Made by a program: the position numbers and the translations under genes. Shown here one piece after another: positions 9,109 to 17,284 of a DNA stretch of 64,000 bases. The notes under the pieces are model-generated. The model was not told where the DNA came from and did not search any database. It saw only the letters and a list, made by a program, of their open reading frames with translations. The DNA lies in NCBI GenBank assembly GCA_002311855.1, contig DCAB01000012.1:317759-381758 (forward strand), in the 5' to 3' direction. The DNA comes from Candidatus Dadabacteria bacterium UBA1144 (GTDB lineage: Bacteria; Desulfobacterota_D; UBA1144). The stretch's first letter is position 1. Every line of letters begins with the position of its first letter.

Positions 9109-10614
9109 ATGGTTCGGCAAGACAATAAAACTAAACGCATTCTTGTCACTGGTGCTACCGGTTACATTGGATCTAGACATGTGCCTAGACTTCTTGAAGA
9201 GAATCACAGAGTCCGTGTATTTGCTAGGTCAGCAAAGAAGCTTAAGAGTCGTTCATGGGCAAATCATCCGAACATTGAATTATTTGTCGGAGATGTTTTT
9301 GACCTTGAGTCTTTAGATAGGGCTTGTGAGGACTGTTCAATCGTTTATTACTTAGTTCACTCGATGTTACCTGGAGAAAAAGATTTTCAGCAAGCGGACA
9401 GAATTGCTGCTGAAAATATGGGAGCAACTGCTGAAACAAAAGGAGTTGAAAGAATAATTTATTTGGGTGGACTGGGAGAAGAACACCCTGATTTGAGTAA
9501 GCATCTCAAATCGCGCGCGGAGATAGCAAAAATAATTTCTTCTGGAAAAGTTCCTACCACCACTTTTAGAGCCGCGATGATTATTGGCTCAGGAAGTGCA
9601 TCATTTGAGATCTTACGATATCTTGTAGATCGACTACCACTTATGATTACACCAAAATGGCTTAAGACTCCCAGTCAGCCAATTGCAATTCGCAATGTAC
9701 TAGAGTATCTAGTTGGATGTTTGAAGAACCAAGAAACGATAGGAAAGACTTATGATATAGGGGGTTCAGAAATTTTGACTTACAGGCGTCTAATGGAAAT
9801 TTATGCGAGAGAAGCGAATTTGCCTAAACGACTAGTGATTACCCGTACCTGTTTTAACACCACGACTAAGCTCTTATTGGATCCATTTAGTTACGCCAGT
9901 TCCCGCATCTATTGCTCGCCCACTAGCGGAAGGGTTAAAAAATCCTGTTGTCTGTAAAAATAATGATATTCTGAAAATCATTCCACAAAATATATTGAGT
10001 CCCAAAGAAGCCATCCATCGTGCTCTCCACAAACTAAATGATAATGAGAGATTACAAGTCATTGGACGGATGCAGGCCGTATACCTCACGTAGAATCCCC
10101 CTTGGAGGGAGACCCTGATTGGGCCGGAGGAACTATCTTTGAGGACAAGAGAAACATTGAGATCTGTGCGGATATAAATAATGTTTGAAAAATTATTGAA
10201 GGTATTGGTGGTAATCGAGGTTGGTATCATGCTAATTGGTTGTGGATTTTGAGAGGTTTCTTAGATCGAATAGCTGGAGGCGTAGGTTTAAGAAGAGGCC
10301 GTCGTGATGAAGACAAAGTTATGCCCGGGGATGCACTTGATTTCTGGCGAGTCCTAAGAGTTGAGGAAGGTAAACGATTATTGCTTTTCGCTGAAATGAA
10401 ATTGCCAGGTAGAGCAACTTTGGAATTTCGAGTAGATAACGAAAATGATGATAGATGTAGACTAAGCCAAATAGCTAGATTTAAACCAAAAGGACTTTTT
10501 GGTATTTTGTATTGGTATCTTGTTTTTCCGATTCATTCTTATGTTTTTAAAGGATTGTTGGAAAAGATTGTAAAAATAGCCCTACTTAATGAAAATCAAG
10601 GAGAAAGATCCTAA
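9109..10614 (+). pseudogene. NAD(P)-dependent epimerase/DUF2867 fusion protein, decayed
   Basis: The intact ancestor would be a two-domain protein: an atypical short-chain dehydrogenase (RILVTGATGYIGSR at residues 9-22, YYLVHSM, GLGEEHPDLSKHL) followed by a DUF2867 domain (GDALDFWRV, LLLFAEMKLPGRATLEF, LYWYLVFPIHSYVFKG). Three lesions break it. There is an extra base near 9841, after which the frame PVPVLTPRLSSYW continues. A base is missing near 10060, where the frame WTDAGRIPHV takes over. A TGA at 10186-10188 stands where family members have tryptophan or a similar residue. Protein similarity survives in all three frames, so decay is recent. Arginine codons are often CGT or CGA, unlike the core. 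A TATAAT at 9094-9099 remains upstream. Confidence 0.85.
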
Positions 10615-11123
10615 TGGTAAAAAAAATAATACAAATAAATGATAAGATGCAGAAAGGATATAAATATGAATTAAGTGCTCCTGAAGGAAAAAAATTCAAT
10701 CCTCGATTTAAACCAGAACTTACGCCAAAACAACTTCTAAGATTAGGTGTCTTTGGTGGCAAATACATGACAGATTGTGTGGAAGAATTTCCCAAAGACT
10801 GGTACAAAGATGCGAAACTGTGTTCAAAAAAGCATGATTGTGAATTAAATTATTTTGGTGTGAATGCGAGCCAATCTTTAAGTATCTGGCAAAAGAAAGG
10901 ATGGATTTATAAAGAAGATCCAAGAGGCTGGTTTCAGTGGTATTGTCGCTATTTTTTGGGGCGGCGATTGCCTGTTGAAGACAATCGTCAGATAAAGCGG
11001 TGGCTTGCTATGAAAAGGCATGTGCTACAAATTAAGAAACATTGTGGAACAGGCGATTTCACGTGTCGCCCGAGGCAACGCCAAGCTGTTCTACATTGGG
11101 CATATGATAGCCGAAAAATTTGA
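10614..11123 (+). CDS. Conserved protein of unknown function, tryptophan-rich
   Basis: A 169-aa soluble protein with no signal peptide or membrane helix. It resembles an uncharacterised family seen in bacteria and plants, recognisable from LGVFGGKYMTD, EEFPKDWY, LNYFGVNASQSL, KKGWIYKEDPRGWFQWYCRY, QIKRW and the C-terminal CRPRQRQAVLHWAYD. The dense aromatic and basic residues and several Cys and His could bind a cofactor or nucleic acid, but no catalytic motif is known to me. The ATG overlaps the stop of the decayed upstream gene (TAATG), so both were once an operon. This frame is intact although its partner is broken. Confidence 0.7.
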   Translation: MVKKIIQINDKMQKGYKYELSAPEGKKFNPRFKPELTPKQLLRLGVFGGKYMTDCVEEFPKDWYKDAKLCSKKHDCELNYFGVNASQSLSIWQKKGWIYKEDPRGWFQWYCRYFLGRRLPVEDNRQIKRWLAMKRHVLQIKKHCGTGDFTCRPRQRQAVLHWAYDSRKI

Positions 11124-11157
11124 ATCATAATCCTTAAAAAGTTGAAATTTGAATTGC

Positions 11158-11186
11158 TTGACTCCAAAGCGCATTTCCATTAAATT
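11158..11186 (+). promoter_or_regulatory. Promoter of tRNA-Asn
   Basis: TTGACT (11158-11163), a 17-nt spacer and TAAATT (11181-11186). A start near 11193 would place the mature tRNA end 7 nt downstream. Confidence 0.55.
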
Positions 11187-11199
11187 CATAGTCTTATAT

Positions 11200-11272
11200 T
11201 CCGGAGTAGCTCAGCTGGCAGAGCAGGTGACTGTTAATCACTTGGTCGGGGGTTCGAATCCCTCCTCCGGAG
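11200..11272 (+). tRNA. tRNA-Asn (anticodon GTT)
   Basis: A complete cloverleaf can be drawn. The acceptor TCCGGAG pairs with CTCCGGA, the D stem GCTC with GAGC, and the anticodon stem GGTGA with TCACT around the loop CTGTTAA. The T stem GGGGG pairs with CCCTC around TTCGAAT. The discriminator is G. The 3' CCA is not encoded; the sequence continues as GAGGATTG. It has a good promoter and is probably the working copy. A second copy lies 2,712 nt downstream with the opposite defects. Confidence 0.95.
11203..11272 (+). repeat. Direct repeat within tRNA-Asn, left copy (att-like)
   Basis: These 70 nt recur at 13915-13984 with four mismatches. The repeat runs from the acceptor stem to the discriminator base of the tRNA. 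It brackets the small membrane protein gene, umuDC and the oxidoreductase remnant, as expected for an element integrated at a tRNA 3' end. Confidence 0.75.
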
Positions 11273-11283
11273 GAGGATTGTCT

Positions 11284-11661
11284 ATGGCTATATATACAAT
11301 AATGACTGGATTCTTGTTAGTACTTCTTGGAGTGACCGGTTATTTTTCTTACGATACGGTAACCGTTCTTATCCCCGCATTTCTAGGGGCCCTAATTTCT
11401 ATTTTTGGCGTACTTGCGTTAAAAGTTCAAAGAAAAAGAAAGTTTATACATCTAGCGATTGTGATTGTGGTTATAGGCCTTGCAGCGAGCGCGTCTTCTT
11501 TAGGTTCAATCTTAACTCTACTTTCATGTGAAACAATATCCTCATGCGATAAAGTTTCCAGGCCAGTAGCTGTTTTATTCAAATCGATTATGGCTTTAAT
11601 ACTTATCCCTTACTTTTTGGCGGCCATTTCCTTTTTTATAAGGGCTCGTTTATCTAAATAG
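11284..11661 (+). CDS. Small integral membrane protein, copy 1
   Basis: A 125-aa protein with about four hydrophobic helices and a basic loop KVQRKRKFIH between helices 2 and 3. Two cysteines lie in LLSCETISSCDK, followed by RPVAVLFKSIM. I do not recognise a function. It is clearly paralogous to the 126-aa protein at 22167, which shares the TVLIPA, GLAAS, LLSC and FKSIM blocks. The ATG at 11284 is chosen because the GGAGG formed by the tRNA-Asn 3' end is well spaced as a Shine-Dalgarno. The gene therefore probably reads off the tRNA transcript or its promoter. Confidence 0.75.
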   Translation: MAIYTIMTGFLLVLLGVTGYFSYDTVTVLIPAFLGALISIFGVLALKVQRKRKFIHLAIVIVVIGLAASASSLGSILTLLSCETISSCDKVSRPVAVLFKSIMALILIPYFLAAISFFIRARLSK

Positions 11662-11674
11662 TTAAATGAAGATT

Positions 11675-11683
11675 TGGTATAAT
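11675..11683 (+). promoter_or_regulatory. Extended -10 of umuD, leaderless type
   Basis: TGGTATAAT is an extended -10 motif whose hexamer ends 7 nt before the umuD ATG at 11691. No -35 and no recognisable LexA operator is present. Confidence 0.6.
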
Positions 11684-11690
11684 TAAATTC

Positions 11691-12143
11691 ATGTTTTTTC
11701 TCCCAAAGCTTGGCTCATCTATATCAGAAATCAAACCGGTAAAACAATCAGATGGCAGTGTCAAACTTCCTCTATTTATTGCCAGAGTTCAAGCGGGATT
11801 TCCATCTCCGGGCGATGATTATATAGAAAAGAACTTAGATCTTAACGAGCTGCTTATAAAGCACCCATCCGCAACTTTTTTCGTCAAAGTTGAAGGTGAC
11901 TCAATGTTGGATGCTGGGATAAAATCTGGAGATATTCTAATTGTAGATAGAGCGCTGGAAGCTAAAGATAAAAATATCGTTATAGCTTTCATTAATGGTG
12001 AACTAACAGTTAAAAGAATTTCGATAGGAGATAAAAAAATTTTTCTTAACCCAGCAAACGATAGCTTTAGCCCAATTGAAGTAACAAAAGAGATGGATTT
12101 TGATATATGGGGCGTCGTTGCGTATGTGATACATAAGGTCTAA
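11691..12143 (+). CDS. umuD: Translesion polymerase V subunit UmuD
   Basis: A 150-aa S24-family self-cleaving protein. Cleavage would occur at the Ala-Gly bond in [12 protein letters not shown] (residues about 29-30). The catalytic serine is in [10 protein letters not shown] near 75 and the lysine in GELTVKRI near 110. RecA-stimulated cleavage gives UmuD', which pairs with UmuC as DNA polymerase V. umuC follows after 2 nt. The ATG directly follows an extended -10, so the mRNA is probably leaderless. I see no canonical LexA box, so its SOS control is uncertain. Confidence 0.93.
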   Translation: MFFLPKLGSSISEIKPVKQSDGSVKLPLFIARVQAGFPSPGDDYIEKNLDLNELLIKHPSATFFVKVEGDSMLDAGIKSGDILIVDRALEAKDKNIVIAFINGELTVKRISIGDKKIFLNPANDSFSPIEVTKEMDFDIWGVVAYVIHKV

Positions 12144-12145
12144 TT

Positions 12146-13414
12146 ATGAAAGAATATGTAGCACTGATTGATTGTAATAATTTTTACGCTTCATGCGAAA
12201 GAGTTTTTAACCCTACTTTAAAAAGCAAACCGATGGTTGTTCTTTCTAATAATGATGGATGTGTAATTGCAAGATCTAACGAAGCGAAAAATCTTGGAAT
12301 TCAAATGGGAGAACCATTTTTTAAATGCAAATCAATAATTGAATCGGAAGATGTAAAAGTATTTTCTTCCAACTATACGTTGTATGCGGATATGTCCAAC
12401 AGGGTAATGAGCATAATAAAAGACTTTTTTCCTAATACGGAGATTTACTCTATTGATGAAGCATTTGTGTCAATTAAAACTTCTAATGAGGCACTTTTGA
12501 TGAGAAATATTCAAAATCTTAAGAAATTGATATTAAAGTGGACAGGCTTACCGGTTTCGATAGGGATTTCAACTACAAAAACTCTTGCTAAAGTCGCGAA
12601 CGGAATAGCGAAGAAAGGTTTGGGTCTTAGCATCATAGATGACGGTGATCAATCTAGAGAATTAATACTCAAGAAAGTAAAAGTAGATGAAGTCTGGGGC
12701 ATCGGAAAGCGATTGGGCAAAACACTTAGAGCTCATGGTATAGTAAATGCTTTTCAGCTAAGCAATCTAGACCATAGATGGATAAGAAAGAAAACCAATG
12801 TAAGCGTTCTGAGGACGGTAATGGAACTTCTTGGAGTTCCGTGTATACAATTTGAACAAATTCCTTTAAGTAAAAAACAAATAATTACATCTAGAGCATT
12901 TCGGAAAGGGATATCTGATTTCAATCTCCTTGAAGAAGCTATATCTACTTATATTTCTAGAGCTTCGCAAAAACTGAGAACTCAAAACTCAGTCTGTTCG
13001 ACAATCACAGTTGCTCTCTCAACTAATAGGTTCAACGGTAGGATCCCACATAAATTCCTCTTTCATACCAAATCACTACAACCTTCAACTAATTTTACTC
13101 CTACATTGATTAAAGCCGGAATTAAAATCCTAAAAGAAATCTTTGAAGAAAGGATTGCATACAAGAAAGGCTATGTTTTTTTATCCGGAATAGAAAATTC
13201 TATTTCAAGACAGTACACATTTGAAGATAATCTGGACTTATTGGCACGAGAAGAGAGACTAATGAGAGTCCTTGATAGAATCAATAATCATTATGGAAGT
13301 GATACTTTAAAGTATGCAAATACTGGAACTTCTCGGGGTTGGCTAATGAGACGACCAAAAAAATCTAAAAATTTTACTACTAATTGGAACGAACTATTGA
13401 CCATCTCCATTTAA
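12146..13414 (+). CDS. umuC: Translesion DNA polymerase V catalytic subunit UmuC
   Basis: A 422-aa Y-family polymerase. The palm motifs are intact: [17 protein letters not shown] at the N-terminus supplies the first metal-binding Asp, and [10 protein letters not shown] near 100-108 supplies the Asp-Glu pair. The helix-hairpin-helix thumb is near 175-200 ([16 protein letters not shown]) and a UmuC-type C-terminal domain follows. It copies damaged DNA inaccurately, together with UmuD'. The 3' end overlaps the remnant oxidoreductase on the opposite strand by 21 nt. Confidence 0.95.
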   Translation: MKEYVALIDCNNFYASCERVFNPTLKSKPMVVLSNNDGCVIARSNEAKNLGIQMGEPFFKCKSIIESEDVKVFSSNYTLYADMSNRVMSIIKDFFPNTEIYSIDEAFVSIKTSNEALLMRNIQNLKKLILKWTGLPVSIGISTTKTLAKVANGIAKKGLGLSIIDDGDQSRELILKKVKVDEVWGIGKRLGKTLRAHGIVNAFQLSNLDHRWIRKKTNVSVLRTVMELLGVPCIQFEQIPLSKKQIITSRAFRKGISDFNLLEEAISTYISRASQKLRTQNSVCSTITVALSTNRFNGRIPHKFLFHTKSLQPSTNFTPTLIKAGIKILKEIFEERIAYKKGYVFLSGIENSISRQYTFEDNLDLLAREERLMRVLDRINNHYGSDTLKYANTGTSRGWLMRRPKKSKNFTTNWNELLTISI

Positions 13415-13809
13415 GTAAAGATTTGCAACATTAATTCCAGACTCTACGGCACCATCAAATTGACCGTTTACAAAAGCATCACCACAGATTCCAATAAAAA
13501 AATTCCTGCCTATGTTAATGCTTAATTCATTTTTATAAAAGATGTTTGGAGTAGAATATCTCCATTTATGATTAGATAAGATTCTATACCCGTCTGAAAA
13601 TATAGTTTTTAAATCATCTTTAATTATGAGGTTTATTTCATCATAGGTTTTTTCAAAGTTTGCTTTACTAAATTCAGTTGAGCACTGTACTGTAAAGAAA
13701 TTTTTTCTGTCGGATTTACTCCGGCCTTTTTTAAATATAAACTGGCGAATATGCCACTAATACCGGATCCAATTATCGCACAATCAAGTATATTCTCTTT
13801 GATTCCCAT
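13394..13809 (-). pseudogene. Renalase-like FAD-dependent amine oxidoreductase, deleted remnant
   Basis: The N-terminal frame starts at 13809 as MGIKENILDCAIIGSGISGI, a dinucleotide-binding GxGxxG fold. After about 30 residues the frame fails. In another frame the C-terminal third of the same family continues: NFFTVQCSTEFSKANF, HKWRYSTPN, then the FAD-contacting GICGDAFVNGQFDGAVESG, ending with TAG at 13394-13396. Roughly 200 middle codons are missing. This is a pseudogene made by an internal deletion plus a frameshift. The substrate of this family is generally unclear. Confidence 0.75.
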
Positions 13810-13850
13810 AGTTTTAATTCTAACAAAAAAAAATATAATAACTAAGAACC

Positions 13851-13918
13851 GTGAAAAATAATTCAAAAGATTAATAGGCTTGGTCCTAGTATACTTTGGG
13901 CTTCTGCGGCAATAGGAG
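13851..13918 (+). pseudogene. 5' fragment of an Nramp-like transporter gene fused to a tRNA
   Basis: About 65 nt closely match the start of the intact Nramp-like gene at 22550. The translated piece INRLGPSILWASAAIGVS differs from INKLGPSILWASAAIGVS by one residue. Immediately after GGAGT the match to Nramp stops and the sequence becomes tRNA-Asn. Both parents share GGAGT and a following CTCA, so the junction looks like recombination at a microhomology. The fragment has an indel near its start codon and no coding capacity. Confidence 0.8.
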
Positions 13919-13987
13919 TATCTCAGCTGGCAGAGCAGGTGACTGTTAATCACTTTGTCGGGGGTTCAAGTCCCTCCTCCGGAGCCA
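13912..13987 (+). pseudogene. tRNA-Asn copy with damaged 5' end
   Basis: The anticodon arm (GTT), T arm and 3' acceptor strand are intact, and an encoded CCA follows at 13985-13987. The 5' acceptor strand is ATAGGAG instead of TCCGGAG, giving two mismatches and a wobble. The D stem begins with T instead of G. The 5' part is derived from the Nramp-like sequence. It is probably not functional. It reads as the displaced original 3' end of the tRNA gene, now carrying the CCA that the first copy lacks. Confidence 0.75.
13915..13984 (+). repeat. Direct repeat within tRNA-Asn, right copy (att-like)
   Basis: Partner of 11203-11272, with 66 of 70 positions identical. The differences are at one D-stem base, one variable-region base and two T-loop bases; the T loop stays canonical in both. 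That fits two tRNA alleles rather than random decay. Confidence 0.75.
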
Positions 13988-14047
13988 TACTGTATGCAAA
14001 ATTATATTTAATTTGTATAATTAACCATAGCTACACTTTTGGTTTTT

Positions 14048-14275
14048 ATGAGAAATTTACTTTATTCTTTCTTCGTACTATTCTTTTTTTCTAATACCGC
14101 ATTTGCTTATATAGATCCAGCTTCTGGGAGTGCAATAATATCACTTATTATTGGCGCTGCAGTTGTAATCGGAGTATTTTTAAAGATATTTTGGTATAAG
14201 TTAAAATCTTTAATTGGCACTAAGGTTAACAATGAAAGACCTTCTAAAGTAACTAAGAATAATAAGAATATCTAA
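14048..14275 (+). CDS. Small exported membrane protein with YIDPASGS motif
   Basis: A 75-aa protein starting at the ATG at 14048. A signal-like hydrophobic N-terminus ends in NTAFA, followed by YIDPASGSAIIS and a second helix, then a basic tail. Small proteins with a YIDPxxGS motif after a signal sequence recur in polysaccharide gene clusters, and their function is unknown to me. A TATAAT lies at 14016-14021, so it probably heads the island operon. Its stop overlaps the next start (TAATG). An upstream TTG at 14039 is possible but has no support. Confidence 0.6.
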   Translation: MRNLLYSFFVLFFFSNTAFAYIDPASGSAIISLIIGAAVVIGVFLKIFWYKLKSLIGTKVNNERPSKVTKNNKNI

Positions 14276-17268
14276 TGGTTACTACTAATATCTATATTCT
14301 TGGAGCATCTTATCCAATGGCTGGCAAAAAACCGGCGGTTCTTCAGGAAATTAGTGAGAAAACTAAAGTATTAGATTGGCAGCTTAATAGCTTCGGAGCC
14401 ATTAATAGCAAACAAATTAATTTTTTGGGTGGCTACCATATCGAAGACGTTGTAAAACATTACCCAGAAATTAATTATATTCTAGTTAAAAACTGGGAAT
14501 CAAATACTATACTGGACACATTTTTTCAATGCCCCTTGGAAGACTCTGGAGCTATTTTTACTTACGCAGATACGATCTTCCGTCCGGAAATTTTAAAAAA
14601 AATATCACAAAGTACGGGAGATATTACTGTTGCAATAGACGTTAATTATGAAAATCGTTACGATAATCGTTCGGAAGCGGACTTAGAAATCGCTGAGATA
14701 ATTATTCCTAACCATGGCGAATATCGGGGTCACAAGTCAGAATTTACCGGTCTCTTTCATATAAAATCAAATGTTGCAAATATAATAAAGTCCTTAAAAA
14801 GTAATATAGTTGGGCACAACCTATTAGATCTCCTTTCTTATCTTGAGGGGAGGGGATTCCATATTGATTTTATAGATGTTGGTAGCAATTGGGCAGAGTT
14901 AAATGAGCCACAAGATATAGCCAGATTTATTTTAGGGAACAAAGCTCAAACATTATCAAGATTAGCACCCATGGTTAAGAAGAGTAAAATTGGAAAGCAA
15001 ATTAGCTTTACTGTGGAGGAGTGGGTTAGCAATAGTGATGTCATCATTTTACAGATACAACAAATTTTTTCTGGAAAGCAATTAATTATAAGAAGTAGCG
15101 CGTCACAGGAAGACGGGTGGAGTAGCTCTCTGGCTGGTCAATACACTAGTATTTTAAATGTAGATAGTGGTTCAATTGAATCTATAATTAAAGTAGTAAA
15201 GAAAGTTATTTCTTCGTATAGAGAAAATAAAAATAACAGCGATGACCAAATTTTAGTTCAAGAATTCCTTAATGATATAAATATTTCCGGCGTAGTATTT
15301 ACTTGTCAGCTGGAAACAGGAGCCCCATATCATACTTTTAATTTTCAAGATAATGAAGGTTCCATAGAGGCAATAACGTCAGGTACATCTCAAGATGATC
15401 GCACTATTGTTTTGCATAACAAGGAGGTCGCACAGCTAAAAAAGGTAGAATCAAAGCTTGAACCAATTCGAAAGGCAATAGATGAATTAAAAGGCTTATT
15501 ATCTTTTGATAAATTGGATGTTGAGTTTGCTATAGATAAAAAAGGTTTAGTACATATTCTTCAGGTTAGACCAATTACCGTAGACCATAGAGAGTATGAC
15601 GATGTTGCTAACTTGTTTGAGGATAAACTGGAGGAATCAGCTGCTTTATTTACCTCCTTCCAAGGTTCATCGGCTTTTGTTTTAGGAGAGACAACATCTT
15701 TTAGTAATATGTCAGATTGGAACCCAGCAGAAATTATTGGAATTCATCCCAACCCTTTAGCTTTTAGCCTTTATCGATTTCTGATAACTGATGATGTATG
15801 GGCAAAGCAACGCTCAGAGTTTGGCTATCGAGATATTGGGGCACATCCATTGATTGTATCTTTTTGTGGTCAGCCCTATGTAGATTTACGAGCTAGCTTT
15901 AATTCGTTTATCCCAGCTACAATTGATGATCAACTAGCAAAGAAGTTAATTACAGCTTATCTAGGTAACTTGTCTTCTAGCCCAGAGTATCATGATAAAA
16001 TTGAATTTGATATTGCTATAACTTCATGGACACCAACTTTTAGAAGAAACGCCGAGGAGAAATTGATGCCTTGGGGCGTAAATTCCAAAGAGATCGATAA
16101 ACTCGAAGAAGCATTAAAGCTAATAACTTCAAATGCCATAGTAAATTTTAAAAAACACACTTCTATGCAAAACTTAAGAAAGCGTCGTGTTGAAATTTTA
16201 CAAAGTAAAATAAAATCTTTGAATAAAGGTTGCTCTTTGCTTAGTGATTGCAAGAATAACGGCACTCTAGCATTCGCTCATGCAGCACGTCATGGCTTTG
16301 TTGCTATAAGTTTCCTCAAAAGTCTAATTGAGAATGAGGTACTAACTAAAGATGAAGTAGATTTGCTAATGTCTTCTATTGATGGTGTTCCTAGTAATAT
16401 GCAAAAAGATCAAATAGCTTTACTGAATGGTCAAATTACTTTAAAAAAAATAATTACGAAATATGGTCACTTGCGACCTGGCACTTACGATGCTACCGCT
16501 CCGGCATATTGGGAAGATCCCAAGTATTATTTAAAACCTGAAAATAGCAAGATAAACATAAAGTCTTCAATTTTTAAATTATCCAAAAAACAGCAGAAGT
16601 CTATAACAGAATTTTTGGAAGATCTTGGCTTAGTTATAAGCGCTGATGAATTAATTGATTATATCAAGAAAGCAATTGTAGTACGTGAGGAAACGAAGTT
16701 AGAATTTACTCGTAATTTAAGTTCGGCCTTAGACTGCTTCATAGAGTTTGGTCAAGGGATAGGGGTTAGTCGTCACGAAATTGTTTATTTAGAATATCAA
16801 GATTTTGAGCAGCTTGCTTTTGGTAATCTGAATTTTAATGAAGTTAGCCAAATTATAAAGTCTCGTATGATTCAAGATAAGCTAAATCAGATGTTTGAGA
16901 TTCCTCCATTAATAAAAAGTAAAAAAGATTTTTATTGTTTCGAGCACTATGACGCACAAATAAACTTTATTACTAACAAGAAAATTATCAGCGAATTAAA
17001 AAATCTAAATACGAGAGTACATGATAATTTAGAGGGTAAGATTATTTTGACACGTCAGGCAGACCCAGGCTATGATTGGGTTTTTAGTTGTAATATCGTG
17101 GGGTTAATTACTCAACATGGTGGTGCCAACTCTCATATGGCGATTAGAGCAGCTGAATTAGGCTTGCCTGCCGCTATAGGTATAGGTAGCAAGTTGTTTA
17201 ACAAATTAGCTAAAAGTAATAAAATTAAATTAGATTGCGGTAACCATAATATTATAATTATTAATTGA
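14275..17268 (+). CDS. PEP-synthase-like kinase with N-terminal nucleotidyltransferase-like domain; candidate L-glutamine kinase
   Basis: A 997-aa three-part protein. Residues 1-230 resemble a degenerate sugar nucleotidyltransferase (YILGASYPMAGKKPAVLQ, GGYHIEDVV, FTYADTIFRPE). Residues about 235-440 are a PPDK-type ATP-grasp domain with LIIRSSASQEDGWSSSLAGQ, VQEFLNDINISGVVFT and DVEFAIDKKGLVHILQVRPI. The C-terminus is the swivelling phosphohistidine domain, TQHGGANSHMAIRAAELGLP, with the catalytic His near 954. Together with the two following genes it matches Campylobacter Cj1418-Cj1417-Cj1416, in which the Cj1418 protein phosphorylates the amide nitrogen of L-glutamine. Assignment to glutamine is by synteny; other PEP-synthase-like kinases remain possible. 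Confidence 0.65.
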   Translation: MVTTNIYILGASYPMAGKKPAVLQEISEKTKVLDWQLNSFGAINSKQINFLGGYHIEDVVKHYPEINYILVKNWESNTILDTFFQCPLEDSGAIFTYADTIFRPEILKKISQSTGDITVAIDVNYENRYDNRSEADLEIAEIIIPNHGEYRGHKSEFTGLFHIKSNVANIIKSLKSNIVGHNLLDLLSYLEGRGFHIDFIDVGSNWAELNEPQDIARFILGNKAQTLSRLAPMVKKSKIGKQISFTVEEWVSNSDVIILQIQQIFSGKQLIIRSSASQEDGWSSSLAGQYTSILNVDSGSIESIIKVVKKVISSYRENKNNSDDQILVQEFLNDINISGVVFTCQLETGAPYHTFNFQDNEGSIEAITSGTSQDDRTIVLHNKEVAQLKKVESKLEPIRKAIDELKGLLSFDKLDVEFAIDKKGLVHILQVRPITVDHREYDDVANLFEDKLEESAALFTSFQGSSAFVLGETTSFSNMSDWNPAEIIGIHPNPLAFSLYRFLITDDVWAKQRSEFGYRDIGAHPLIVSFCGQPYVDLRASFNSFIPATIDDQLAKKLITAYLGNLSSSPEYHDKIEFDIAITSWTPTFRRNAEEKLMPWGVNSKEIDKLEEALKLITSNAIVNFKKHTSMQNLRKRRVEILQSKIKSLNKGCSLLSDCKNNGTLAFAHAARHGFVAISFLKSLIENEVLTKDEVDLLMSSIDGVPSNMQKDQIALLNGQITLKKIITKYGHLRPGTYDATAPAYWEDPKYYLKPENSKINIKSSIFKLSKKQQKSITEFLEDLGLVISADELIDYIKKAIVVREETKLEFTRNLSSALDCFIEFGQGIGVSRHEIVYLEYQDFEQLAFGNLNFNEVSQIIKSRMIQDKLNQMFEIPPLIKSKKDFYCFEHYDAQINFITNKKIISELKNLNTRVHDNLEGKIILTRQADPGYDWVFSCNIVGLITQHGGANSHMAIRAAELGLPAAIGIGSKLFNKLAKSNKIKLDCGNHNIIIIN

Positions 17269-17284
17269 GGTGTAATTTATAATT

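Noticed and set aside
8935..9207. 90-aa minus-strand open frame upstream of rpoH
   Set aside because: It overlaps the rpoH promoter and the start of the epimerase pseudogene and has no Shine-Dalgarno or recognisable motif. Its C-terminal part looks faintly protein-like, but I cannot support it as a gene.
10186..10188. TGA as a selenocysteine or reassigned tryptophan codon
   Set aside because: The same gene has two frameshifts, and TGA is used as a normal stop in other genes here (hppA-region neighbours, alaS, efp). Decay explains it more simply.
13912..13987. Second functional tRNA-Asn
   Set aside because: The 5' acceptor strand and the first D-stem pair are disrupted, and the 5' part derives from another gene. 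I list it as a remnant.
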